Positions 12,384 through 23,519 of a DNA stretch of 64,000 nucleotides are shown one piece after another. Numbering within the stretch: position 1 is the first letter of the stretch; the number at the start of each line of letters is the position of its first letter. Both the position numbers and the translations under genes were made by a program. Source of the stretch: Ipomoea triloba (Eukaryota; Streptophyta; Magnoliopsida; Solanales; Convolvulaceae); assembly GCF_003576645.1 (NCBI RefSeq), contig NC_044920.1, positions 1,292,374-1,356,373 of the forward strand, written 5' to 3'. The notes below the pieces were generated by a model, which searched no databases, had not been told where the DNA came from, and saw only the letters and a list, made by a program, of their open reading frames with translations.

Positions 12384-12718
12384 TGTCCATGTTTGGTAAA
12401 TGATTGTTAGCTGATTGGGTTGGCTGATTGGGTTAAAAGGTATGATTAATTTGGTAAATGGTTGTTAGCTGATTGGGTTAAAAGGTATGATTAATTGATA
12501 ATATTGGCTGATTGTAGAAAGTTGTTTGATAGATTAGCTGTTAGCTGATAGCTCTTTGGTATAATTTTTTTACTCAAAAAGCTAATTGAAAAGTCTACTT
12601 TGAGTAGCCTTTTGAATTTTAGTATTTTGGAGTTAAAAAAGCTTATTAACCAAACAATTAATAGTGATCAAATAAGCCAGAATTGGCTGATAGGCTGATT
12701 ATTTACCAAACAGGGCTA
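12384..12718. mobile_element. MITE with GTTTGGTAAAT termini (copy 1)
   Basis: The left end (CATGTTTGGTAAATGATT) is the inverse of the right end (ATTATTTACCAAACAGGG). The interior shares TAGCTGATAGCT, ACTCAAAAAGCTAATTG and CTTTGAGTAGCCTTTTGAAT with the copy at 14236-14541, in the opposite orientation. Non-autonomous. Confidence 0.7.
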
Positions 12719-12776
12719 CTAATTAATTAATTAACGATATGATTCTTTAAATAATTCATTATAATTTGTGGGCAAA

Positions 12777-13425
12777 TTATGCTGTGGACCCAGGTCCACC
12801 TTGCAAGGTGGACCTGGGTCCAAAACTACGTCGTTTTTGTCATTTTTTTTTTATTTTTTTTTATTTTTATTTTTTTAAGGTTAGTAAACATATTGCTGAA
12901 TATAGAGTTGTCCAAAAATGTGTGAATGTAGAGGTTTCAAAGTGTGAATGTAGAGTATAGAAATCGTGAATGTAGATTTATGATTGTGTGAATGTAGAGT
13001 TGTCCAGAAATGTGTGAATCTGGAGGTTTCAAATTGTGAATATGGAGTATAGAAATCGTGAATGTAGAGTTATGCATGTGTGAATCTGTAATAGAGTTAA
13101 GAAGTTCTAGCAACTTGTAGCCCTGTAATGTGTGAATGTGGAGTTCTCAAGTTGTGAATGTGGAGTATAGGACCTGTGAATATAGAGTTTTGAATGTGTG
13201 AATGTGGAGTTTACAAATTGTGAATGTAGAGTATAGTGTATGTGAATGTAGAGTATAGTTACTAAACATACAATCCTGTAATGTGTGAATGTGTAGTTTA
13301 CAAATTGTGAATGTAGAATATAGTGTATGTGAATGTAGAATATAGTGTATGTGAATGTAAAATATAGTGTATGTGAATGTAGACCCAGGTTCACCTTGCA
13401 AGGTGGACCTGGGTCCACGGCATAA
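12777..13425. mobile_element. MITE with palindromic GGACCCAGGTCC ends and internal GTGAATGTAGAGT repeats
   Basis: The left end is TTATGCTGTGGACCC and the right end is its inverse, ...GGGTCCACGGCATAA. Each end also carries its own palindrome: 12785-12822 is a perfect 38-bp palindrome centred on TTGCAA, and 13382-13415 is the same with one mismatch. The interior is built from about 20 copies of GTGTGAATGTAGAGTT-like words. A second copy in the opposite orientation lies at 36580-37016. Confidence 0.7.
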
Positions 13426-13439
13426 CAACCCATAATTTG

Positions 13440-13700
13440 TGTTATTGGCCTTATAGCACTTCTTGGTGGGCATTCTATTACGGCATCTAAAATAAATAAA
13501 GATCACTAAACCTAGTAGCCAAAAATAATTGCCAATACAAGGCTTTAACATTAATACATTATTTATAGAAATAAAAGTGTCACACGCAATACTGTCAAAG
13601 TGAGCTGCTCCGTCCCACTGCGGACTTAATTTTTGACAATTTTGTGGGTCGGCCGGCGGGCTAAGTTTCATGCAACCCTAGCCCACCCTACACGTAGCGA
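13440..13700. other. Intergenic sequence
   Basis: No gene or element boundary recognised. Confidence 0.3.
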
Positions 13701-13704
13701 CAAA

Positions 13705-13925
13705 TTATTGTTAGACTATAGTCCACATAGTGCTGTGTGGACCATAACAAAAAATATATTATTTGTGTACTGAATGTACATTATATAAAATAATGTATTT
13801 TCAGTATTCAAATTAAATAATGTACTTTTCCTAAATATAATGTACATTTTCAATATATTAAAAATATATTATTCGTATACGGGATATACATTATTTAATA
13901 ATTTGGTTCACACAATAATGATAGA
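13705..13925. repeat. Element with ATAATGTACATT repeats and TGTGGACC palindrome
   Basis: It opens with GTCCACATAGTGCTGTGTGG, a near palindrome, and contains repeated ATAATGTACATTTTC / GTACATTATT words. The same words build the element at 36000-36235. Boundaries are approximate. Confidence 0.5.
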
Positions 13926-14235
13926 CGGGTAGCCCTTAAGGTAAAGGGACAACCAATCACCAATATTGAATCTCACAAGAGACAAGCCATGAGTCTAGGA
14001 AAAACAAAGTAAAAAACTAAATTTTATTATCAATAACGTGACCAACTCAAAATACAAAGTTTCAGCTATATTTATAGTGATATATGCCATGTATTAAGAA
14101 AACGAAGAAAAAACTAATAGTACTAAAAATTAAATCTAAAGTTACATAAGTTCTAGAGTAATAAAAATATTTTTGTTGGAGAATCAATTAATCAATTAAG
14201 CTTATTCTCATCCAAGTTTAAATAAAATTTGATAT

Positions 14236-14541
14236 TGGCCCTGTTTGGTAAATAATACCTATCGGCCAATTTTGACTTATTTAACCACTATTAGTTGTTT
14301 GACTTGGTTAAAAAATCAATATAAATGTTTGGTTAATAAACATTTTGTAATTCCAAAATACTAAAATTCAAAAGGCTACTCAAAGCAGTTTTTTCAATTA
14401 GCTTTTTAAGAAAAGAAATTATACCAAACATCTATCAGCTAACAGCTAATTTACCAAACAACTTTCTACAATCAACTAATGTTATCAACAAATCGTATCT
14501 TCTAACCCAATCATCTAAAGGACATTTACCAAACAGGGCCA
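14236..14541. mobile_element. MITE with TGGCCCTGTTTGGTAAAT inverted termini (copy 2)
   Basis: A perfect 18-bp inverted repeat, TGGCCCTGTTTGGTAAAT, bounds 306 bp. Its interior matches copy 1 at 12384-12718. The target duplication is not clear. Such GGCCCTGTTTGG ends are common in plant Harbinger- and hAT-type MITEs. Confidence 0.8.
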
Positions 14542-14542
14542 T

Positions 14543-15420
14543 TGTATTATCCAAATAAGGTAAAATTGTAAAATTTCGAAGTAGTGATCTTACACCTAGA
14601 CAACTAGACTAGACATAATCCAAGTTATATTATAGACTAGGGTTCACTTTGCGTTGTAGACTCTCGTTTAAAAATTATGTGCCTATATACAACAACCAAG
14701 AAAGTGTTTACAAGAATTGAACTCATGACCTTCAAATACGAGAATTATACTATACTCACTTGGCCATCCTTCGGGACAAGTGATATTAGTCTTTTGCCCC
14801 AAAAGGTTGAAATCCCAACCTTAAGGGCTCTCACACTCCGGTCTGATTCATTTTGGGAGGATGCAAATCATGGTGATTCAGTGGCTCAACACACAAAACT
14901 AAATGCATGTAAGCACAACGCACAAGGGATCTGCGCGCCCACTTTAGGCATAATGCGCACACTATCGCTTGCCTCAAGTACTACTTACTGGACTAGTTAG
15001 TTAAGCTGGGCAGTGACTAGCTTTTGACTTTATGTTAGGATGTAAAAAATTTAACTCCTAACCTTCTCAGTTGTATTAAAATAAAATAAAACAAAACCTA
15101 TCCAACAGGTTAAAAGAGGACAATTTGGGGTGGATTTCTATGTAAATTGCATTGCTCAAATTGTCAGCTTGCATGCAACAGTATTGCTAACTCCAATTTA
15201 TAATGTGGAAAGGAAAAACAAAGTGGATTCTTCAAGCAACTGTTACAGATCTGGTTCTTTTCTTGATCTTAAAACACACCATATATACCTGTACCATACC
15301 TATACATAAATACTAAAAGGGAAAAGCTGCTGATATCATAACTTTGTAAGGAAAGAGAATTACAGTGCTTGAGCTGCTGCTTTTACAGCAAAAGCTGAGG
15401 GGGAAATGGGGAATGTGCTT
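14543..15420. other. Intergenic, possible antisense SINE relic near 14700
   Basis: AAGAATTGAACTCATGACCTT near 14713 resembles the inverse of a tRNA B box followed by typical SINE text, but no A box or tail was found, so I do not call it an element. The rest to 15420 is the 3' flank of the S6K gene. Confidence 0.3.
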
Positions 15421-15423
15421 AGT

Positions 15424-17657
15424 TTATTTGCAGGAATGGAGGTCAGGTCTCATAAAACTATAACCCCTGAAAGGGTTCTCACAGCCTTTTGGACTGGCAG
15501 CCGGAGAATCTAACAGAGGCATCGCGGTCCAGCGCTCCTCAAAGTTTGCGACGCAGTGTTTCCCTGCAACTTCGGGGCAGAAACTTGGCTGGATTTCTCG
15601 AGCTTCTAGTTTCTTCCAGTTGATGGATCGGAACCACTTGTGGCTCTTTATCTCATCGCTACCTTTTGGTCCACTGCCAAACCGCTTGCCTGCCTCCTTC
15701 TGCAGGAGCTGGACAGAAAAAAGTGTATTTCTTGTTCAGAATTCAACATATGATATCGACTGGGGAAACAGGAGCGAATGCAATTCAGCATGATCATTGG
15801 TCTTGCAACTAATTGATGACACTATATAACCTCGGTCATATGATCCTAACTAATGTTTCCTATGTCAGTGATAAGGATGCAAACGTGAGCTACATAATCA
15901 TCAGTTGATCCAAACTGGTCTCGGGGCCAAAAAAAAAACGAAGGTGTTGGCATGTGTTAAGACAAATAAGTTAAGATAGACAAAGATTACCCCTTTTAAC
16001 AGCGAATGTGCATCACTTGACAAATATGCGGGGAGCTTGATCTTGTCCTTCGTGATCTTCTGCTGAACTTTCTGCCGGTTCCCACCAAAAAAGGGAGGCT
16101 ACAAATAGACGGGGCAAAAGTAAAGCGAAATTCTTAGTAAATACCAGATTATACAAGTTTAACTCGGGAAAATCATGAATTCACGAGATGGTTCACAAAG
16201 AACTACAAACCTTTCCCGTAAGCATCTCATATAGTAGAACTCCCACGCTCCACCAGTCTGCAGCCTTATCATGACCCTTCCCAAGAATAATTTCAGGTGC
16301 CATGTACTCCACTGTCCCGCACAGAGAGTTGAACCGCGAGTTCTCATCAAATTGCTTTGCAAGACCAAAATCAGTCAGTACAACCTGCAATTAAACAAAA
16401 TGGACTTGAAGTGGAGGTATCTTGAAGTTAACTATTCATAATCCATAATCATCTGTCATAACCATAATCTATAATCATAAGTCTAACAAAATGGACTAAT
16501 ATAATCACAGAATCGCACAAATTAATTTGCAGCAAGCGGGCGACAAGAATGAGATACTAACATGACCCTCTGCACCCAAAAGTATATTTTCAGGTTTAAG
16601 ATCCCTGTGTATTATTCCTTTATCATGGAGGTGAGAAACAGCGGAAACAATCTCAGCAGTATAGATCCGTGCTAAATCCTCTCTGAAAAGATTACCAAGT
16701 GTTACTAGCTGTGCATATTTGACAGTATTCTGATAGGAGTACTATTTATAGGCACTAATTATGCTATTACCTGAATAAGCCTTGACGGCAGAGTTGAAAG
16801 AAAAGATGTCCCCCGTTAACAAAATCCAAAACAAGGTAGAGTCTGTATTTAGTCTGCATCGAAATCAAAGTGTTAAAATATAGCGAGTAAAATCAACTCC
16901 CACAAGTAGCATTAACAAAACTACTCAAGCGTCAATAAATTAGATACTTAAGGCCGGAAACTAATGGTTAGAGCTAAATAATTATTGTTCTAAGTTCATA
17001 CTCATCACTGGTTACCTGGAAAGAGTATTTAAGCTGCACAATGAAAGGGTGATCTATTTTTGTCAGTATATTCCTCTCGCTAATCATGTACTCAGTTTGA
17101 CTTTTCTCCAAAACCTTATCCTTCCGCATGACCTTCATTGCAAAGATTTCCGAGGTGTCAATCTTCTGCACCTGATAAACTTTTCCAAATGCACCTTGGC
17201 CAACAACTTTTAACACTTCGAAGTCTTCAAGTCCAACTGATTTTGGTAAAAGACTGTGCTCCTGAACAGTGGAATCCCCAGCAATAGAATTCTCAAAAGA
17301 AGATTGACGTTTTCCATTAGCCTCCTCACAGACTTCGTCTACAAGTACCAGAGAGTCATCGTCCTCACTTAATGTGAGTCTGCTGAGCTTTTGTGTCTGA
17401 TTAACGCAGGTTGTTGGTCCAACAAAAGAATGAGAGCGACTGTAAATTACAGCCGGGTCTTCATAAGCCAATCCATTTGTATCTGGCACCGCAACATTTT
17501 CATAGATTGGTGACTGAGCTGGAACAGGACCAAAGACATCAGAAAACTCCAAATCAACATTATCCAGTGCCTTGACATCAGGTGTTTTCAACAGGAGAAG
17601 CACATTATTCTGAAGGGGTTTCTTCCCCGGCAGATGTGAGAACTCAGCAGAAACCAT
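15424..17657 (-). CDS. S6K: Ribosomal protein S6 kinase (AGC kinase, S6K1/S6K2-type)
   Basis: Six exons, 17657-17016, 16853-16771, 16682-16562, 16384-16211, 16098-15991 and 15708-15424, all with GT-AG borders and consistent phases, give 470 aa, the usual length of plant S6K. The N-terminal region has the acidic [11 protein letters not shown] motif seen near the RAPTOR/TOR-binding part of plant S6Ks. The kinase domain carries [24 protein letters not shown] and [10 protein letters not shown]. The T-loop is [16 protein letters not shown], whose serine is the expected PDK1 site. The AGC C-tail ends in [11 protein letters not shown], the hydrophobic motif phosphorylated by TOR; here the acceptor is serine rather than the threonine of the Arabidopsis proteins. 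The protein should act in the cytosol and nucleus downstream of TOR to drive translation. The ATG at 17657 starts the only frame with the conserved N-terminus. Confidence 0.95.
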
Positions 17658-18600
17658 GTTTTACTCAAGTTCAAGAAGGATCAGTTCAACAACAGGCTCT
17701 GCAAAACTATGGAGAAACAAACTCCCCAAAGCCCCAAACAAAACTATCAAAGAAAGACACCTCACAATACCCTGAAGAGGAGGTAATTCTCAAATGCAAC
17801 AACGGTTCCAAAGAATCTCGGGTAGACGCAAGTCAAAATCCAGAAAAGAGAGCTGTACTTGTTCCCCGCTTTAGAGGAAACAGAAAACGCAGCAATGCTT
17901 CTCCAATTCATGAAGGTCAGACAAAAAAAGTCTGCAGCAGAAAAGAAACCGCTTCAAAAACCACCAAAAAAAAAAAGAGAGAAACTTGCTAGCTATTTCC
18001 ACACAATGAAAAGATAAAAACAAATGAAATACACACAAACCAGGGCCAAGCAACATTACAACAACAACAACAACAAAAGCAACAAAGGGTATAAATTAAA
18101 AATACAATTTTTAGATATCACACTGCACAAACTTACCAACTCTACAGAAATCTCAGCTCCTAGTTTAAACATAGTAAAATCCTATCCTAACCTTATCTAA
18201 CATTTTAAGCATTCAAAACTTCAAAGTAATCAAAATCCCATCTACCAAATCCCCCTTTTGTTTCCTTCAGCTAATCTGCTCCTCTTCTACCATTCAAGAT
18301 TCAAAATTTCGTTCAATAAAAGAAAAAAGAAAACAGACCGGGGTTAAATTCTTAATCGATCCAAACAACAAAGCAAAAAGTTCAAACTTTTAAGCACAGA
18401 TCAACGTGTAAAACTACAACGAATCTAGGAAATCTAGGAAACAACAACTACCCCGTAACTTATACGCACGTATACGCAAAGAGAGAATCGTATTACATCT
18501 GTTGAAGAAGTTTACCTTGAAAGAAATGCAGAGGGAGCCGTGGAAGGAAGAGAGGAGACCAAATTGGGACGGAAGAAGAAAGAGCGTATGATCCGCGAAT
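17658..18600 (-). promoter_or_regulatory. 5' leader and leader intron of the S6K gene (inferred)
   Basis: On the minus strand a donor, CAAG|GTAAAC, lies at 18516/18515, downstream of a GA-rich leader-like segment (18516-18590). An intron from there to just before the ATG at 17657 would be typical for plant S6K genes. The acceptor is not certain. The plus-strand open frame at 17582-17992 is an antisense shadow with no domain. Confidence 0.4.
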
Positions 18601-20170
18601 CTGCGTCGCGTGGCCGCTTTTAACTAACTATTTGGGGAGGTTTCCGGTGTGTACGCGGCTCACCTGTTCGCCCACGTGTGATGCTGGGGTTGGGTGGGGC
18701 AATTTCTAACTAATGAATAAATGAAGAATGTTGGACGATGTCACGATGGATTAAAAGTTTTATTGTGTGTTGCTGCGGAAATATTATAACCAACCATGTT
18801 TATCTCCTACAGGACATTTTTTTTTTTTTAGAATAAAGGCTTAATTCATTAAATCACTTACAAGACAGCTTACAAGAAATAAAGGAGGAGTATCCAACCA
18901 CTCCCTACCTACCGTCATTTTGATATGCAATTTACACCGTCTTTTGATAAGTGTGCTAGCTTTATAGGTAGCCGTGTGCATATGACGGGTTTGGATAGGT
19001 CAGATATCCCAACAGCCAATTCAAACGGGTTTCAGATTTATATTTATGTATCCAAACCGTCAAATTTAGGCTTTGTAACCGTCGGATTTATATAAATTCA
19101 GATTCGGACAAAAAATTTCAGATTTCGAATTAATTCGGTTTGAAAATAAATAAAGATTAAAAAAATTATGTAAATAATCAAAATATAGATCTTGCAAATT
19201 ACATAATGCAAATTATAACTTACAAGTTCCAAAAAGGCAAAAATATTAACTGAAATATCAAAATTAGCTAATTTACTAATCTATAAATCTATAAATATGT
19301 AAAAGACCAAGGGATTTAGCCAATCAGCTCCTGCCACGCGTTTGTTTTTTTGTTTTTGGGTGTTCATGTAACTGAGCAGATTAAAAATAAAATAAAATTC
19401 CCGCCTATTTTTGTGTTCTTTTAGCCTGATCAATGCTGAAATATAGGGTTATGGTCCATTATTTAGTTTTTTTTTTTGAGAAAGTCCATTATTTAGTTAG
19501 TACTGTCATTTGTTAGAGGTGGTGTGCGGGTTTGGTTTATTTGTGGTATGGGCTGCTGTCCAAGTACAATCTTGATATAATATTTTAAGTATTATTACAG
19601 TGCTGATTCTACCCTATAAATACATACATATGTTGAGTGTTTTCAAATACAAAACTTAGACCAATACATTACTACAAGCACAGGTACTACTAATAAAAGT
19701 CTCAGCAGATTGTGTCCTAACATTTCTCTCAGCAGTGGCTGTGTTGTTGTTGTTCTTCCCACCATGCCTGGCCAATTTATTGTTGGTCTTCAACTTCATC
19801 CACAGCAGACAAGTAAAGCTATCGGTCTGGATGTGTCCGTAGTTATGTTGTAACTGAAATGAAGGTAGAAAGAGTTGTTAGAAATTAAAAGTGTCTATTT
19901 CATGATCAGCGGGTTGGTTTTTTATATGATACCATGAGATCATTTCTCATGTTTTATTCATTGTAGTTAACTCGGTTTGTATTGTTGTATTTGAAATGTA
20001 GGGTATGCTCATTCATGTATATATACCTAAAGACATTGTAGCCTAAGTATAACATCTTTACTGAAGAAAAAGTTTATGATATTAGGAATTTTCTTTGTAT
20101 CACGAATTTTTTTAATAGCTTACCTAAAATTAACACATATCACACTTTTTGTTTTGAGAAAATATATGAC
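18600..20170. other. Intergenic region between S6K and the NAC/PB1 cluster
   Basis: 18805-18960 resembles the antisense 3' end of a degraded retroelement (A/T run, then GCTTAATTCATTAAATC). 19612-19623 has a TATA-like CCTATAAATAC, with a 29-codon open frame at 19764-19853 (see findings). The rest is AT-rich with no recognised gene. Confidence 0.35.
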
Positions 20171-20309
20171 ACTAATCATTGTGTTAAGAAATACATCAAG
20201 GTCGATGCCTGAAGCCACAATATTATTCGGAAAAATTCAAAATAAATGATAGATGATATAAATTCAAAATAAGTAGGAGAAAAAAACCAATATTTAACTG
20301 ATTTAAGAC

Positions 20310-20860
20310 TTGTGGTCCAAGGTATAGCTGTTGCCTTCTCAAGTGGGAGGTAAAAAAAAAAACACACATAAACTGATGAACCCGCCGTGGCCGGCCAAAC
20401 CATGAACAGATGGATCTCCATTATCAGCAACGAAGAAGGAGGAGAAAGTAGTTGAAAAAAAAATGGAAAAGACAGATCTGTTTTAAAAAGAAATCAACTA
20501 AAACTCCATTTTTTCTGTTACCTTTGAGCCCAGATGAACCCGCCGCCGCCCAAACCACGAACAAATCTCCACGAAGAAATGGATCCCCGCCGCCGCTCCT
20601 CTTGTTGTGTAAAGAAGAAGAAGAAGAGTAATAGAAAAAGGAAAAAGGAAAGCAAAAATCTGAGAGAAGAAAAGGAAAGCAAAAGAAAAATGATAGCAAG
20701 AAGATGGATGATAAGGGAGCGAGGAAGAGAAGGATAACGGTGGAGAGTTTGCAGAGAATGCTGGGGAAGTTTGGGTGAGGAAAAAATGAGAGAAAAGTAA
20801 GAATTGGAAGTAAAAAATGAGAGTTTCTATAGTAGATTAGAAGTCTCATTTATATGTAAT
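20310..20860. other. Partly duplicated GA-rich stretch, no clear gene
   Basis: GATGAACCCGCCG...CCAAACCA...GAACA..GATC occurs twice (20373 and 20532), followed by purine-rich sequence. The plus-strand frame at 20534-20737 is a Lys/Arg-rich low-complexity stretch, and its minus-strand partner is equally low complexity. I do not recognise a gene. Confidence 0.35.
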
Positions 20861-21080
20861 AAGTCATGTAAACAAGGTAACCCGTTATTGATGATTATAA
20901 CCGACTACTTAGTGTAATTGCATAATTTAACTTGTTAATAAGTTAATTACACTTTAAAAAAAAAATCTAATGATTCAATTACATTTTGGTAAGTTATGTG
21001 TTCATAAATAAAATAGACTTATGACACATTCTACCGTCATCGTGCAAGTATATATATATATGGCATAAGCAGAAGCAAGC

Positions 21081-21140
21081 ATGGCTTCCATATCAGAACA
21101 TCAAAAATTGGTTCTGCATCACACATTCTGTGAACACTAA
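21081..21140 (+). other. Short upstream ORF (19 codons) before the NAC-RWP-RK-PB1 gene
   Basis: ATGGCTTCC...CACTAA lies 64 bp upstream of the main ATG, in what is probably the leader. If transcribed it could lower translation of the main frame. No homology is recognised. Confidence 0.3.
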
Positions 21141-21203
21141 ACCCGAATTGCCTGCGGCTGAGAACACCAAAGGCTTTGTTTAGTATCTCCGACGATCTAT
21201 CAT

Positions 21204-22575
21204 ATGGAATTGCGTCCCGGGTTTCGATTCAATCCTACCGACGAAGAGCTTATTATTCACTACTTATACCCAAAGGTTGTGAATAGTAAGTTTTGCGCAG
21301 ATCATATTGCCGAGATTGATATGAACAGATTTGAACCCCGGGATTTGCCAGGTAATTTAAATCTATAGCACACTGTTTGGTTCTTAAATTAATTGATGCG
21401 TCGAATTAAAGCTACTTTTCCTGTTTTCTTGTTCTTTCTTGGTTTTCCGACGAAGGGACGGCGAAAATGGGTGGAAAAGAACGGTACTACTTCTGCCTGA
21501 GAGACAGGACGCAGCCGCTGGAGCTGAGAACCACCGGTGCAGGGCACTGGAAAGCGACAGGCAAATTGTCTAAGAAGATTTGCAGAGTTAAAGCCAACTT
21601 GGTTGGGTTGAAGAAGACTCTGGTTTATCAGAGTTCAGCCGGAAGTGAAGAGAAAAACTGTGTAATGCATGAATACAGATTAGAGGGCATCAAGAACTCC
21701 ATGCGACATCTTCCAGAAAACGCTAAGGTAGCAAACTCACGTTTTCTGATTCTCTGTTTAAGGGTGGACAATTAGGTTCAGATAAATCGAACCGAACTAA
21801 TAATATACCAAATAATCAAGTGTTTTCTTTTTTAAACCAAAAAGCCCAAACCTAAAACGCCACCCCTACCTCTGTTGCTTAACGAAGGTCAATTAATTCT
21901 CACTTTTTTTTTTTTTTTGGAATTTGTTCATTTTACAGAACGAATGGGTGATATGTAAAGTGTTTTGGAAGAGCTCTGGCACTTTAGTAGAGTCTATTAA
22001 TAAAGATGATATTAAGAAGTGTTTTGGCAAGTATCTTGATGACGCTGCTAAGGAGTGTGGAGGTAATTAAGCTTATCTTAGTATTGTGGCCTGGCCATAT
22101 TAACTATGTAACAAGAACATTAAAAACAAAAAAATTAAAGGTTTTGTTTTGTTTAGTTAGCAGATCTACTTTTAAACGGGCATGCAGAAGGCACGGGATA
22201 CAAGGATGGCAATCAAAGAAGAGAAAGAAAGTGAACCAACATGAATATGAACATCATGCTATTCAAGATGATCATCAATCCAGCAATTTGGGTATAGGGA
22301 ATGGTATAATGGCATCAAGTTCTTTGTGGGTTAAGGCGGAACACGACAATGACGTTGTCATGTTTGTGCTCCCCAATGCAACTGTGGATGGTTTGAAGAG
22401 AGAGATTTTAAAGAGATTCAAACTGGAACCTGAAACTCTAAAAATAAGGTACAAAGATGGAGATGAAGAAATGGTGAGCGTGGCTTGTGATGAGGATTTA
22501 CATTACTGCTTGGAATTTTTCAAGACTACAGAGAAGGCCGCCGTCAGATTTTCCGTTTACAAAGATCAGAATTGA
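21204..22575 (+). CDS. NAC - RWP-RK - PB1 chimeric transcription factor
   Basis: Four exons, 21204-21351, 21456-21727, 21939-22062 and 22157-22575 (phases 1, 0, 1), give 320 aa. Residues 1-150 are a NAC domain: [13 protein letters not shown] (A), a B-like region, GHWKATGK (C), [10 protein letters not shown] and MHEYRLEG (D), NEWVICKVF (E). Residues about 160-209 match an RWP-RK domain: [20 protein letters not shown], then [14 protein letters not shown], then [11 protein letters not shown]. The last replaces the RWPxRK signature, keeping W and the basic pair. Residues about 235-316 are a PB1 domain with a basic lysine in LWVKAE and the OPCA motif [17 protein letters not shown], as at the C-terminus of NIN-like proteins. 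The RWP-RK is split by a phase-1 intron right after KECG. The start is the first in-frame ATG before the NAC motif. I infer a nuclear DNA-binding protein able to oligomerise through PB1. Confidence 0.88.
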
Positions 22576-22819
22576 AGCCATTTAAATCAAATCAAAGCTC
22601 AGTTCAGACCAGACTGTCCTAATGTGCATTTAATTAATTTCTCCCTGTATAATATATTCAGTGTTTGATTTAGACTTTGGGAGCACATCCTTTAATAATA
22701 TGTTTTGTATTAATTAAAAATCAGTTGGATTAAACATTTATAGCTTAAGTTGATAATTAAATTGGACATTTATATTTATAATAACAATTCGTGAGTATAT
22801 ACATGATAATTAAATTGGA

Positions 22820-23015
22820 CTATTTTCCATTCCCCGCCGGGGGCGGGGACGGGGACGGGGATGGGGTCGGGGTTTCGGGGGCGGGGACGGGGAGCCCCGC
22901 CCCGCCCCGTTGCCATCCCTAGCGGGGAGGGGTATCCCCGTCCCCGGCGGGGAATTGAAAGTTTTCCCCATCCCCGGCGGGGACGGGGCACATTGCCATC
23001 CCTAATTGAGGAGCC
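22820..23015. repeat. GC-rich GGGGACGGGG repeat island
   Basis: In an otherwise AT-rich region, GGGGACGGGGA units are followed by inverted CCCCGCCCCG and CCCCGTCCCC units, ending twice in TTGCCATCCCTA. It can form quadruplex or hairpin structure. Open frames across it are repeat artefacts. Confidence 0.8.
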
Positions 23016-23054
23016 TTTAAGGCGCGACTTCTCAATTAAGGAGCCTTTTAAGTT

Positions 23055-23515
23055 CCTTTACAGCCCGTTTGGTTCGCTGGAAAATATTTGAAGGAAATAG
23101 AATTCAAATTTCATGGAAAACAAATTACCAGGAAAATAGATTCCATTGTTTGGTTGGTGAAAAATAAATTACTGGGAATATGAATTTCATTGTTTGGTTG
23201 GATTTGGAATGGTAAGGAATTATGAATATAAAGACCAATATGCCCTTAACAATTAATAGTGATAATATATTATATTATTATTGATGAGGGTAAAATAGTC
23301 TACTTGCTCAAACTTTCTTCCCAAACTCAATGGAAAACAAAATACCACCTTCCAACTAAGAATTTGTTTTCCTTAACTTTTGGAAACTCAAGTTCCAATG
23401 GAAAACATTTTCCATCCAACCAAACAATGGAAAATCACATTTTCCTCCACTTCATGGAAAACCTTTTCCATGGAAAAGATTTTCCATCCAACCAAACACC
23501 TCCTTATAGTAAATT
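23055..23515. mobile_element. MITE with CCGTTTGGTTCG / CCAACCAAACACC termini
   Basis: The ends CCGTTTGGTT and AACCAAACACC are inverted. Internal GGAAAATTTTCC, TTCCATGGAAAA and TTTGGTTGG words recur in both orientations. Long imperfect inverted arms; no coding sequence. Confidence 0.6.
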
Positions 23516-23519
23516 TTTT

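Noticed and set aside
13147..13671. 174-codon minus-strand frame rich in H, T and Y
   Set aside because: Made of the GTGAATGTAGAG repeats of the MITE.
14700..14830. tRNA gene or SINE on the minus strand
   Set aside because: Only a weak B-box-like segment; no A box, no cloverleaf, no tail.
17582..17992. 136-codon plus-strand frame over the S6K start
   Set aside because: Overlaps the conserved S6K N-terminus on the other strand and shows no recognisable domain; composition is that of antisense leader sequence.
20534..20737. Lys/Arg-rich small protein
   Set aside because: Low-complexity purine-rich sequence with no conservation evidence.
22776..23091. Pro/Arg/Gly-rich frames on both strands
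   Set aside because: Direct translation of the GGGGACGGGG repeat; both strands are open for the same reason.
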